From CAYMUB01 sp964393545 (GTDB taxonomy: Bacteria; Patescibacteriota; Microgenomatia; Daviesbacterales; UBA10151), in NCBI GenBank assembly GCA_964393545.1, contig CAYMUB010000027.1, positions 1 through 41,333 on the forward strand: 41,333 nt of DNA. Direction: 5' to 3'. A program made the position numbers and the translations under genes. The notes beneath the pieces were generated by a model. The model made no database searches. It was given only the letters and a program-made list of their open reading frames with translations, and had not been told where the DNA came from. This document shows, in pieces, positions 7,088 through 13,995 of this stretch (its first letter is position 1; each line of letters begins with the position of its first letter).

Positions 7088-7159
7088 GGAAGAATGGGTT
7101 AAATTTTAACACAGGAAAGGGTTTAAGGTATAGCGACTAGGGTATAGTAAGATAAAATT

Positions 7160-7525
7160 ATGTTAACTTCTTACAAAGAGCTCATTGTATGGCAAAAGTC
7201 ATTTGAATTATCTAAGAGAATTTATCAAGCTACTGCTAAATTCCCTAAATCTGAAACCTACGGATTGGTATCTCAAATGCGTCGATGTTCAGTTTCTATA
7301 CCTTCTAATATAGCTGAGGGTTATACCAGAGGTTACAAACAGGAATATATTCAGTTTTTAAGAACTGCCTTTGCATCTGGAGCAGAACTAGAAACTCAAT
7401 TGTTACTGACCAAAGAGTTAAAATTTATTGCCTTAATAGAGTTTAATGACTCAAATGATTTATTAACCGAAGTAATGAAAATGTTGAACAAATTAATTAG
7501 TACTCTTATTTACCCTAAACCCTAG
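7160..7525 (+). CDS. Four-helix-bundle S23 family protein
   Basis: A 121-residue all-helical protein matching the S23/intervening-sequence family (TIGR02436 type). It starts with YKELIVWQKSFELSKRIY and has the hallmark SVSIPSNIAEGYTRG, then a long helix with FASGAELETQL. The family was first seen inside 23S rRNA intervening sequences, but many copies, like this one, stand free. It forms a small bundle that may oligomerise; its biochemical role is not established. It is flanked on both sides by degenerate heptanucleotide repeats (CCCTATT/CCCTAAA types), which may mark how it entered between spoIID and the secretion locus. Confidence 0.85.
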   Translation: MLTSYKELIVWQKSFELSKRIYQATAKFPKSETYGLVSQMRRCSVSIPSNIAEGYTRGYKQEYIQFLRTAFASGAELETQLLLTKELKFIALIEFNDSNDLLTEVMKMLNKLISTLIYPKP

Positions 7526-7550
7526 TCCCCAATCCCTATTCCCTAACTCC
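7511..7550. repeat. Degenerate heptanucleotide repeat after the S23 gene
   Basis: Related units (CCCTAAA, CCCTAGT, CCCAATC, CCCTATT, CCCTAAC) follow the stop codon. They are close to the arrays at 7018-7046 and 9231-9262. Confidence 0.6.
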
Positions 7551-7579
7551 CAAAAATTCTACCATTTTTATATCCTTTA

Positions 7580-7588
7580 TGCTAAGCT
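7580..7588 (+). promoter_or_regulatory. Extended -10 of the first pilin gene
   Basis: TGCTAAGCT (TG, one base, TAAGCT) lies seven bases before the ATG at 7596. No ribosome binding site is visible, so a leaderless message for the pilin operon is likely. Confidence 0.4.
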
Positions 7589-7595
7589 GGAATTA

Positions 7596-8828
7596 ATGTA
7601 CAAGAAAGTATTTTTGTTATCCGTTTTTATTAGTTTTCAGTTGGGAATTTTTGCTCAACCAGCTTTAGCTGCACCAAGTTGTAAGAACTACCAAATTGAT
7701 TGGAATCCTAAAATATTTGAAGAAAATGCAACTAAATTTGATCTAACCCTTACAATATCAAATCAAAATACTCTCAATAACTTACTAGAAATGGGGGTTC
7801 AGTTAATCGTAGATCGTGATCTTGTTCATGCAGGATGGCCTACAAACAGCATTCAGATACCCAAGGATAGTACGATACCATACAATGTTACTTTTTCTCT
7901 TCCTAAAAATGTTAGAGAACGGGGTGTCCATTACACTAGATTAGAGTGGGTTCCAAAGGATACCAGTAATTGGGCAGAATTTTGTTCAGACATAGCATAT
8001 CAAGTAGGGGTTGTTAACAGTTGTACTATAGGTGGTCAATCAATTCCTAGTAAAATTCCTCCAAATACCAGATTAGGGGTTTCTTTTGTGGGCAGAGCCA
8101 ACACAGAATATGAGCTGAAAGCAGGTAAAGCAGATGTCTTAAATGCTTTATCCACTATCAAATATACTGATTTCAATTCATTAGGAGACTTAGCTCTGAG
8201 ATTACTACTCGAAAATACACCTACATTATCTAAAACCACAACAGACAGCTATGGCCAAGGTAAATTTCCCGAAATACCTATACCAGGAGGAAATGGAGAC
8301 AGATTAAGATTGATAGTATTTGATAATTTGCTTAGTGCCAATATCTACGGATCGTGTTTCAAAGATACTACCATAGACCCTACTGTCTCACCTCCAGCTT
8401 CAGTTCCAGCTGGCCCAGTCCAACCTGTTCCCGCAGTACCAAATGTAAAACAATGCCCTAAGGAAGGTGAGACATTTGATTCAGCAAAACATATTGTATG
8501 TGTTTTTGGTGGTGGTTCTGACTGTACTACAGCTGATAAAAGGGGGCCTGGTATTAAAACTGCTATTGGCTGTATTCATACCAGTCCTGTAGAATTTGTG
8601 AAAGATTTTATGAGGTTTATAATTGCTATATCTGGAGGAATAGCATTTTTGATGATGCTTTTGGGAGCATATCAAATGTTAGCCTCTGGAGGCAACCCTG
8701 ATTCTTTAAATGCCGGCAGAGAAAGACTCACATCTGCCATAATAGGTTTGCTGTTTGTCATATTTGCTATTTTATTTTTACAGATTATAGGAGCAGATAT
8801 ATTAAACATACCTGAATTTAAACCATGA
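7596..8828 (+). CDS. Large decorated T4SS pilin-like protein
   Basis: A 410-residue exported protein: signal peptide (1-25, ending ALAAPS), then a beta-rich extracellular region (about 30-265) with paired cysteines and a proline-rich linker (about 267-290). A C-terminal two-helix VirB2/TrbC-type pilin module follows (about 335-402) with the loop motif ASGGN followed by an Arg-rich helix start. The same loop (SGGD/E) recurs in the five smaller pilin-like proteins downstream, so this is a pilin with a large N-terminal head. It may cap the pilus or bind a surface. It starts a three-gene overlapping operon. The fold of the head domain is not recognised; Ig-like is a guess. Confidence 0.72.
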   Translation: MYKKVFLLSVFISFQLGIFAQPALAAPSCKNYQIDWNPKIFEENATKFDLTLTISNQNTLNNLLEMGVQLIVDRDLVHAGWPTNSIQIPKDSTIPYNVTFSLPKNVRERGVHYTRLEWVPKDTSNWAEFCSDIAYQVGVVNSCTIGGQSIPSKIPPNTRLGVSFVGRANTEYELKAGKADVLNALSTIKYTDFNSLGDLALRLLLENTPTLSKTTTDSYGQGKFPEIPIPGGNGDRLRLIVFDNLLSANIYGSCFKDTTIDPTVSPPASVPAGPVQPVPAVPNVKQCPKEGETFDSAKHIVCVFGGGSDCTTADKRGPGIKTAIGCIHTSPVEFVKDFMRFIIAISGGIAFLMMLLGAYQMLASGGNPDSLNAGRERLTSAIIGLLFVIFAILFLQIIGADILNIPEFKP

Positions 8829-9157
8829 AAATAGCTCTAGAATTACCAGGAGGAAACAAAATACCAATGCCTTCAGGCCTAAAATCTCCTTCAGGAGGAG
8901 ATTTTACAGATCTTGCCAGTTTTATCTCCCCTCTTTTAAACATTGTTTTTTATATTGCTGTTTTTTTAGCTTTTTACTACTTAATCGGGGGAGCTTTTCA
9001 ATATATTATGGCTCAAGGCAAGAAAGAAGATTTAGCCAAAGCCAGAGCCAGGATTACCTGGGCTTTGGTAGGATTGATTATTGTATTTATGGCATATTTT
9101 ATCGCTAAATTTGCTTCTGAAATATTTTACCCAGGTAAAGGAGGATTGCCATTTTAA
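8825..9157 (+). CDS. Small T4SS pilin-like protein
   Basis: A 110-residue protein with two transmembrane helices (about 38-60 and 78-98) joined by a short basic loop (AQGKKEDLAKARARI), the VirB2/TrbC pilin topology. It is the most divergent of the set: the SGG loop motif is replaced by QGK, and no cleavable signal peptide is evident. It overlaps the previous gene by four bases (ATGA) and the next by TAATG. It is probably a pilus or channel subunit. Confidence 0.65.
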   Translation: MKIALELPGGNKIPMPSGLKSPSGGDFTDLASFISPLLNIVFYIAVFLAFYYLIGGAFQYIMAQGKKEDLAKARARITWALVGLIIVFMAYFIAKFASEIFYPGKGGLPF

Positions 9158-9555
9158 TGAAAGGGTTTAGGAGTTGGGGTTTAGGGATTAGTAAAATAGC
9201 AGCATTCTTTTGTGCGGTTTTTATATTTCTATTCCCTATTCCCTATTCCCTATTCCCTACCCATGCTGATGTAAAAATAGGAGAAAAGTTTGGTTTTGGT
9301 GACATCACCTCTTTAGGTCAAGGTACCAGCCAACTAATAGCCCCCTTTTTCTCTATTGCTGCGGTTTTAGTAATAATATATTTTTTATTGGGAGCTTTTA
9401 AATATTTAAGGTCCGGGGGGGATAAAGAAGAAGTACAAGGAGCCAGACAAATGATCACTCACTCTATGATTGGGTTTATGCTGCTGATTTTTACCTTTTT
9501 TATTATTCAATATTTACTCTCAACCCTGTTTGGGACTAGTGTTAGTTTATTTTGA
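9157..9555 (+). CDS. T4SS pilin-like protein with heptad-encoded signal peptide
   Basis: A 132-residue protein: signal peptide (about 1-38) whose core FPIPYSLFP is encoded by tandem heptanucleotides, then two transmembrane helices (about 63-85 and 102-124) around the loop RSGGDKEEVQGARQMI. This is the VirB2/TrbC-type pilin pattern. An AAAGGAGGA ribosome binding site at 9137-9145 lies 11 bases upstream, and the start also overlaps the previous stop (TAATG). A change in repeat number would throw the mature pilin out of frame. Confidence 0.7.
   Translation: MKGFRSWGLGISKIAAFFCAVFIFLFPIPYSLFPTHADVKIGEKFGFGDITSLGQGTSQLIAPFFSIAAVLVIIYFLLGAFKYLRSGGDKEEVQGARQMITHSMIGFMLLIFTFFIIQYLLSTLFGTSVSLF
9231..9262. 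repeat. Heptanucleotide tandem repeat (TTCCCTA, four units) in a pilin signal peptide
   Basis: Four units of TTCCCTA run in the coding strand of the pilin signal peptide. The unit is a close variant of the reverse complement of the SpoIID array. Degenerate GGGTTTA-type units also occur at about 9162-9190. Confidence 0.85.
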
Positions 9556-9556
9556 G

Positions 9557-10675
9557 TTATGGTCTGCCTGCTCCACCAAGTTGTGTAAAAATCCTTTGTA
9601 AGGATACTTCTGTGAGTCTTTTTTGATCAGAATTAGCAGTTGCGTATCCGTCCATGAGTTCAGATTCTTCAGTCCTTAATCTGTCTTTCCTTTCTTTCTC
9701 CCGATCAACAGGGTCTGATATTGCATTAATGTCATCAATCTCATTCAAGTCGCCCTCTACTTGTAGTGAGAGATCAATCCCAAATACAGCTCGTGCCAAT
9801 TGATACTCTCCAATCGTATAACCATTATCAAAAAGTTGCTGAACCTGTCTGGGAGTAATGGCAGTTCCAGCAATAGTTACCCCAGCGTCTGTGAGAAACC
9901 TGGTCAAAGCAGCTGTTTCTTGAGCACGGCGCCTATTCTCTACTACCCGACTGCGTCCTACAAATCTTTCCAGTCCTCTAAATATCCCCCAACCTGCTGC
10001 CCCAGCGCCTAATAAAGCAACATTTGAATCTGCTTGCTTTCCAACAAGCGGGAGTTCTACAGGTAAGTCAATTTTGCCCTTTTTTGTTTCGGCTTCTCTG
10101 GCTGCCTCTGTTTTTATTCTATTAGCTTCTCCTTCAGCCTCATTTCTTATCCGTTGAGCTTCAGCTCTGTCTTGAGCAGCATCAGCCCGCTGCCCGGATT
10201 CAGCTTTTCTTATCTCATTTAACTTTACTTCAACCCCAGAATCAATATACTTTGTTAATTGTTCTTTAGTGTAAAGGAATACATTAGGATCTGAAGAGAT
10301 AGTTTTTTTAAAGTCTGTAAGCTCCTTTCGGGTGTCTGTTAGATTTCTTTCCAATTCTGTTATTTTTGCATCCTTAGGATCAGAAGGAATGGGGGCTCCA
10401 GGAGGCCTTACTGCTTCAGCGATTTGTCTAGTAAGATCAGCAATTATCTGATCTTTTAGCTTGTCATCTTTTATTTGTGATAACTTTTGACCTAGTTCCT
10501 CTATTGCAGCATCTTTAGGATTTTTGGGGGCGGGAGTTCTAGTGACCTCTCTTGTAGGCACAGGAGTTTCATCAGCGCCTACAGGAGTTACATGCCTGAG
10601 TCCTAAAAATCCTCCTACTCCCAAAGCTACTCCTTTTCTTATAAAAGCTTGTCTGCCTATACCTTTTTCTGCCAT
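9557..10675 (-). CDS. Exported coiled-coil protein interleaved in the pilin cluster
   Basis: A 372-residue protein of unknown function. The N-terminus (GRQAFIRKG, then a glycine-rich hydrophobic stretch ending TPVGA at about 34) looks like a signal or Tat-like leader, but with only one arginine in the RR position. A Pro/Thr-rich segment, two similar blocks (KNPKDAAIEEL at about 52 and SDPKDAKITEL at about 99), a coiled coil (about 100-200), a short hydrophobic segment (about 218-236) and an acidic helical C-terminus follow. It runs against the pilin genes yet sits between them, with its own promoter (extended -10 TGCTATAAT, seven bases from the ATG). It is probably a structural part of the same machine; I infer this from position only. 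Confidence 0.6.
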   Translation of the reverse strand: MAEKGIGRQAFIRKGVALGVGGFLGLRHVTPVGADETPVPTREVTRTPAPKNPKDAAIEELGQKLSQIKDDKLKDQIIADLTRQIAEAVRPPGAPIPSDPKDAKITELERNLTDTRKELTDFKKTISSDPNVFLYTKEQLTKYIDSGVEVKLNEIRKAESGQRADAAQDRAEAQRIRNEAEGEANRIKTEAAREAETKKGKIDLPVELPLVGKQADSNVALLGAGAAGWGIFRGLERFVGRSRVVENRRRAQETAALTRFLTDAGVTIAGTAITPRQVQQLFDNGYTIGEYQLARAVFGIDLSLQVEGDLNEIDDINAISDPVDREKERKDRLRTEESELMDGYATANSDQKRLTEVSLQRIFTQLGGAGRP

Positions 10676-10711
10676 TAGATTGATTATAGCACAATATGTT
10701 AATATATTTTT
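10676..10711. promoter_or_regulatory. Overlapping divergent leaderless promoters in 36 bp
   Basis: The gap holds two extended -10 boxes. On minus, TGCTATAAT ends seven bases before ATG 10675. On plus, TGTTAATAT (10697-10705) ends six bases before ATG 10712. Each -35 region overlaps the other promoter, so the two genes probably compete for polymerase. Confidence 0.55.
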
Positions 10712-11263
10712 ATGCTAAAAAAGATATTATTCTTTCTTGTGTTAGGCTTACCCTTTTTATTCAGCGCCAATATTACATCAGCTGCACGAGTATCTGCAGG
10801 CAATCCTTGCACTCCCAGAGATGATATTTGTTGTAACGGTAGGAAGGCTGGCTGTCCTGATGATGGTTCTTTTACATGTACCTTTATAAATGAAGACCTC
10901 GCAGGCAAAAAAAATTATCAATGCCAGCCGTCTCCTGTTGGAGAAAAGTTTGGTAAAGTGGGAGTTCCTGAACCTATAAAAGGATTTTTGGGTAATGATC
11001 CAAACGGAGCTGGAGGAATTAGCATATTTTTATCAAATCTAATAAAATTATTTTATTCAGTAGCAGCTATTGTTTTAATTTTTATGATGCTTTGGGGGGC
11101 ATTTGAGTGGTTAACCTCTGGCGGGGATAAAGAAAAAATAGCTGCTGCCAGAGGCAGGATTATTAATGCCATCATTGGCATAATACTTTTTGCTGCAACT
11201 TTTGCAGTAATAGCAGTTTTGGGACAGTTTACTGGCTTTAAATTCTTTAAGGGCCAACCTTAA
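10712..11263 (+). CDS. Cysteine-rich decorated T4SS pilin-like protein
   Basis: A 183-residue protein: signal peptide (1-24), a cysteine-rich ectodomain (about 25-75, seven Cys including CC and CTPRDDICCNGRKAGC), a linker, then two transmembrane helices (about 107-132 and 152-172). The loop is WLTSGGDKEKIAAARGRIIN, the conserved pilin loop of this locus. The Cys-rich head should be disulfide-bonded outside the cell. It starts six bases after its -10 box. This is a VirB2/TrbC-type module by topology and motif; which subunit builds the fibre cannot be told. Confidence 0.7.
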   Translation: MLKKILFFLVLGLPFLFSANITSAARVSAGNPCTPRDDICCNGRKAGCPDDGSFTCTFINEDLAGKKNYQCQPSPVGEKFGKVGVPEPIKGFLGNDPNGAGGISIFLSNLIKLFYSVAAIVLIFMMLWGAFEWLTSGGDKEKIAAARGRIINAIIGIILFAATFAVIAVLGQFTGFKFFKGQP

Positions 11264-11278
11264 CAATAAGACTAACAC

Positions 11279-11306
11279 TTGACAAATAGTTTAAGATATC
11301 TATATA
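11279..11306 (+). promoter_or_regulatory. Promoter of the fifth pilin gene
   Basis: TTGACA (11279-11284), 16-bp spacer, TATATA (11301-11306), then 12 bases to the ATG at 11319. This gives this pilin its own consensus-like promoter and a very short leader. Confidence 0.6.
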
Positions 11307-11318
11307 GTTAATTTACTA

Positions 11319-11765
11319 ATGAAAAAGTTATTATTAACAGCAACAGCAATTTCTTCTTTCCTCGTCACCTCTGCTGCTTATGCACAACAAGAGATAAAAA
11401 TTACTCCTCCTGCTCAGGGCTACAATGATTTAGGAAACTTTATTACTAATATTATACAGTTATCTTTTGCCCTGGCTTTACTGGTAGTTTTAATCATGCT
11501 GGTTTGGGGAGCATTTGAATGGATTTCCTCAGGTGGGGATAAAGAAACTGTTGGTAAAGCCCGAGGTAGAATTATCAATGCTTTAATTGGTCTGGCAGTA
11601 CTCTCAATTGCCTTTGCTCTGGCAACAGTAGGAGCACAATTCTTAGGATTCGAAAAGGGTCTAACAACTATAAAAATTCCAGGACCAGCCAATTGTTCAC
11701 CTGCTTGTGTCGCACCTAAAACTTGTGCAATAGTTGCCTCAGCTACTACTCCTACCTGTCAGTAA
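11319..11765 (+). CDS. T4SS pilin-like protein with C-terminal Cys tail
   Basis: A 148-residue protein: signal peptide (1-22, ending AYAQQ), two transmembrane helices (about 42-68 and 87-112) around the loop WISSGGDKETVGKARGRIIN, then a C-terminal tail with four Cys (CSPACVAPKTC and a final C). It has the strongest promoter in the pilin set and a classic signal peptide, so it is a good candidate for the major pilin. That is an inference from promoter strength. Confidence 0.72.
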   Translation: MKKLLLTATAISSFLVTSAAYAQQEIKITPPAQGYNDLGNFITNIIQLSFALALLVVLIMLVWGAFEWISSGGDKETVGKARGRIINALIGLAVLSIAFALATVGAQFLGFEKGLTTIKIPGPANCSPACVAPKTCAIVASATTPTCQ

Positions 11766-11835
11766 TTCTACTTCCTGAACCATAACTTCAATTTTCTTTG
11801 AAATTTTACGAAGGTTGATCTTTATATACTTTTAA

Positions 11836-11844
11836 TGTTAATTT
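11836..11844 (+). promoter_or_regulatory. Extended -10 of the sixth pilin gene
   Basis: TGTTAATTT ends six bases before the ATG at 11851, the same spacing seen at 10712. A TATACT at 11825-11830 is an alternative. Confidence 0.35.
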
Positions 11845-11850
11845 AAGAAT

Positions 11851-12171
11851 ATGGGTCCTGATCCAGCTGGTTTGCAAGAATTTGAAGATCTTGTTAGAAA
11901 CATTGTCTCCCTAATAGTAGGCTTAGGATTTATAGCTATGCTGGTAATGCTGGTAATGGCTGGAATCAAATATTTAACTTCAGGGGGAGAACCAAAGGCT
12001 GTGCAAGCTGCCCATAATACAGTTACCTGGGCACTTCTTGGAGTAGTTTTTATGGCTATTGCCTGGATTATCTTACAACTAATCAAAGCTTTTACAGGAA
12101 TTGATGTAACAATATTTGATATAAAAACACTCTGTGGGGATGCAAAAACTTTGCCTTTTTGTCAACCCTAG
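11851..12171 (+). CDS. Small T4SS pilin-like protein
   Basis: A 106-residue protein with two transmembrane helices (about 14-38 and 56-78) and the loop KYLTSGGEPKAVQAAHNTVT, a variant of the SGGD loop with His and Asn in place of the Arg cluster. It has no signal peptide; the N-terminus begins directly with MGPDPAGLQEFEDLV. The tail carries two Cys. It is the last of the six pilin-like genes and precedes VirB6. Confidence 0.68.
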   Translation: MGPDPAGLQEFEDLVRNIVSLIVGLGFIAMLVMLVMAGIKYLTSGGEPKAVQAAHNTVTWALLGVVFMAIAWIILQLIKAFTGIDVTIFDIKTLCGDAKTLPFCQP

Positions 12172-12211
12172 AGTTGCAAAGAGAATTGATTTGTTCTACT
12201 GTTAAAATACA

Positions 12212-13978
12212 ATGTCAAAACTTTTAAATTTTTTGCTTGCATTTTTTACTTTTACCTTTTTACTTTTTACTTTTTCCAGTCCTGCTTTTGCCCAATCTCC
12301 TACTCATGACGCTACTACTCTACCAACCACCAACCACCAACTACCAACCAATGTCTCCCCTACTTCTCCTCTTTTTACTGATCTGTTAATAAATAATATC
12401 TTTCACTCTTTTTCCTGTTTGGCTGTTGGACAATCAACTATTGGCCAACCTTGTTTAACTTATCAGGTAACTAAAGATGCTCAGGGTGCTGTTCAGAGTG
12501 TGCCGGTTTTATCCTCAGTAAACCTCTCAGGGGGCGCTTTAGGGGCTACTACTTCTTTAATTGGGGCCTTATATACTAACCCTCCTGTTAGAACAATTGA
12601 TTATTTAGCCTCTGTTGGGCAAGGGTTAGGGATTGTTAAAGTAGCTCAAGCCCAGGTGATAGGCTCTGGGGCTGCAGTGTTAAACCCTATTTTAACTTTG
12701 TGGCAAACATCAAGAAACATAGCTTATGTACTCATGATTATTATCTTTCTAATAATAGGCTTGATGGTGATGTTCAGAAACAAAATTAACCCTCAAACAG
12801 TAATTACTGCCCAAGCTGCCTTACCAGGATTAGTTATTGGCTTAATTATGATTACCTTTTCCTACTTTTTAGCAGGATTGATCTCTGACATGGCATTTGT
12901 AGGAACAAATGTTGTGGGGTACTATTTTGCAGCAGCCCAAGGTCCATCAGCTTTGGCTGATCCAGAAAGAATAAACTTGGTAGGGAAAATTTCTGGCAGT
13001 AGCATTTTAACTATATTTGGAGCTTTTATAGGGATTGCTTCTGATCACTCAAATGGCATATTTGATTCAATAATCAATTCCTTACCTAATGATGTAGCAA
13101 CAACTGTAAGAGTGTTTATAGGATTTTTGTCTGCGCAGTTTGTAGCGCCTCTTGGGGGACTAGCTGGACCTTGGGCACCAATTGCTAGCGGAGTTCTTGC
13201 CTTACTCGGAGGCGCTACTGGAGTCCTCGATGTATTAGGACTCAGGAGTATGATAATAAAGCTGGCTGTAGTAGCAATATTACTTTATGCGATGTTTCAA
13301 CTACTAATCCGCTTGTTAAATAGCTACCTAACAATTATTTTCTTAACAGTCTCTGCCCCATTCCAGTTCCTTTTTGCCTCTTTACCCGGGAGACAAGGAA
13401 ATTTTACAGCCTGGGTGATGAATATGCTGGGAAATATTTTAGTATTTCCGGCCGTTATAGCAGTATTTTACTTTGTAGCAATTCTGTTGGCTCCTGTTGA
13501 ACCTAGGATAAAAGACCCTAGTTTCCCCCTAAAGGTCTCTGAGATAAACAGGATTCAGCAAAATAATTTTCTCCCTTCTGCATACGCAGATGAATCAATT
13601 AATGTTGTTGATAGAAATACTTTCCCTTTATTAGGCGGTATGGACCTGTCATTTGTCAGAATACTGTTAGCCTTTGCAGCTATGATAGCCCTTCCTGCAA
13701 TTCCCAACATTGTTGTCAGAACCATAGGAAAAGCTAGTGAAGCAGGACAGTTAATCGGCCAGGAGCTTGGGGGAAATATCAGAGCAGGTCAAGGCTATGC
13801 TTCACAATATTCAGGTAGAATCACAGGTACCACAGATACAGTAAGTAAAGGTATTATAGGAGAATCACAGATGATGATGGGTAAGGATAATCAACCCGTC
13901 AGAGTAACTACCAGGGAAGGACTATGGCAGATAGGAAAAAGGCGGTTCGGAGGCTCACCAAAACCTCCAACTAGTTAA
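12212..13978 (+). CDS. VirB6/TrbL-like polytopic membrane protein
   Basis: A 588-residue protein: signal peptide (1-27), a long extracytoplasmic segment, then at least six hydrophobic helices between about 170 and 510. These include SRNIAYVLMIIIFLIIGLMVMF, the run LLYAMFQLLIRLLNSYLTIIFL, and FVRILLAFAAMIALPAIPNIV. The tail (515-588) is Gly/Gln/Arg-rich and polar. This topology and its place among pilins and VirB4 identify a VirB6/TrbL-type inner-membrane channel subunit. Two heptanucleotide arrays lie in its first 50 codons. It converges on the 1368-aa gene with only 17 bp between the stops. Confidence 0.78.
   Translation: MSKLLNFLLAFFTFTFLLFTFSSPAFAQSPTHDATTLPTTNHQLPTNVSPTSPLFTDLLINNIFHSFSCLAVGQSTIGQPCLTYQVTKDAQGAVQSVPVLSSVNLSGGALGATTSLIGALYTNPPVRTIDYLASVGQGLGIVKVAQAQVIGSGAAVLNPILTLWQTSRNIAYVLMIIIFLIIGLMVMFRNKINPQTVITAQAALPGLVIGLIMITFSYFLAGLISDMAFVGTNVVGYYFAAAQGPSALADPERINLVGKISGSSILTIFGAFIGIASDHSNGIFDSIINSLPNDVATTVRVFIGFLSAQFVAPLGGLAGPWAPIASGVLALLGGATGVLDVLGLRSMIIKLAVVAILLYAMFQLLIRLLNSYLTIIFLTVSAPFQFLFASLPGRQGNFTAWVMNMLGNILVFPAVIAVFYFVAILLAPVEPRIKDPSFPLKVSEINRIQQNNFLPSAYADESINVVDRNTFPLLGGMDLSFVRILLAFAAMIALPAIPNIVVRTIGKASEAGQLIGQELGGNIRAGQGYASQYSGRITGTTDTVSKGIIGESQMMMGKDNQPVRVTTREGLWQIGKRRFGGSPKPPTS
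12247..12277. repeat. Heptanucleotide repeat (TACTTTT-type) in the VirB6 signal peptide
   Basis: Units TACTTTT, ACCTTTT, TACTTTT, TACTTTT encode the hydrophobic core (FTFTFLLFTF) of the signal peptide. Unit changes would shift the frame. Confidence 0.7.
12321..12350. repeat. Heptanucleotide repeat (YACCAAC, four units) after the VirB6 signal peptide
   Basis: TACCAAC, CACCAAC, CACCAAC, TACCAAC encode the polar stretch LPTTNHQLPTN. The unit differs from those of the neighbouring arrays but has the same length and copy number. Confidence 0.75.
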
Positions 13979-13995
13979 AACAGCAAAGAGCCTTA

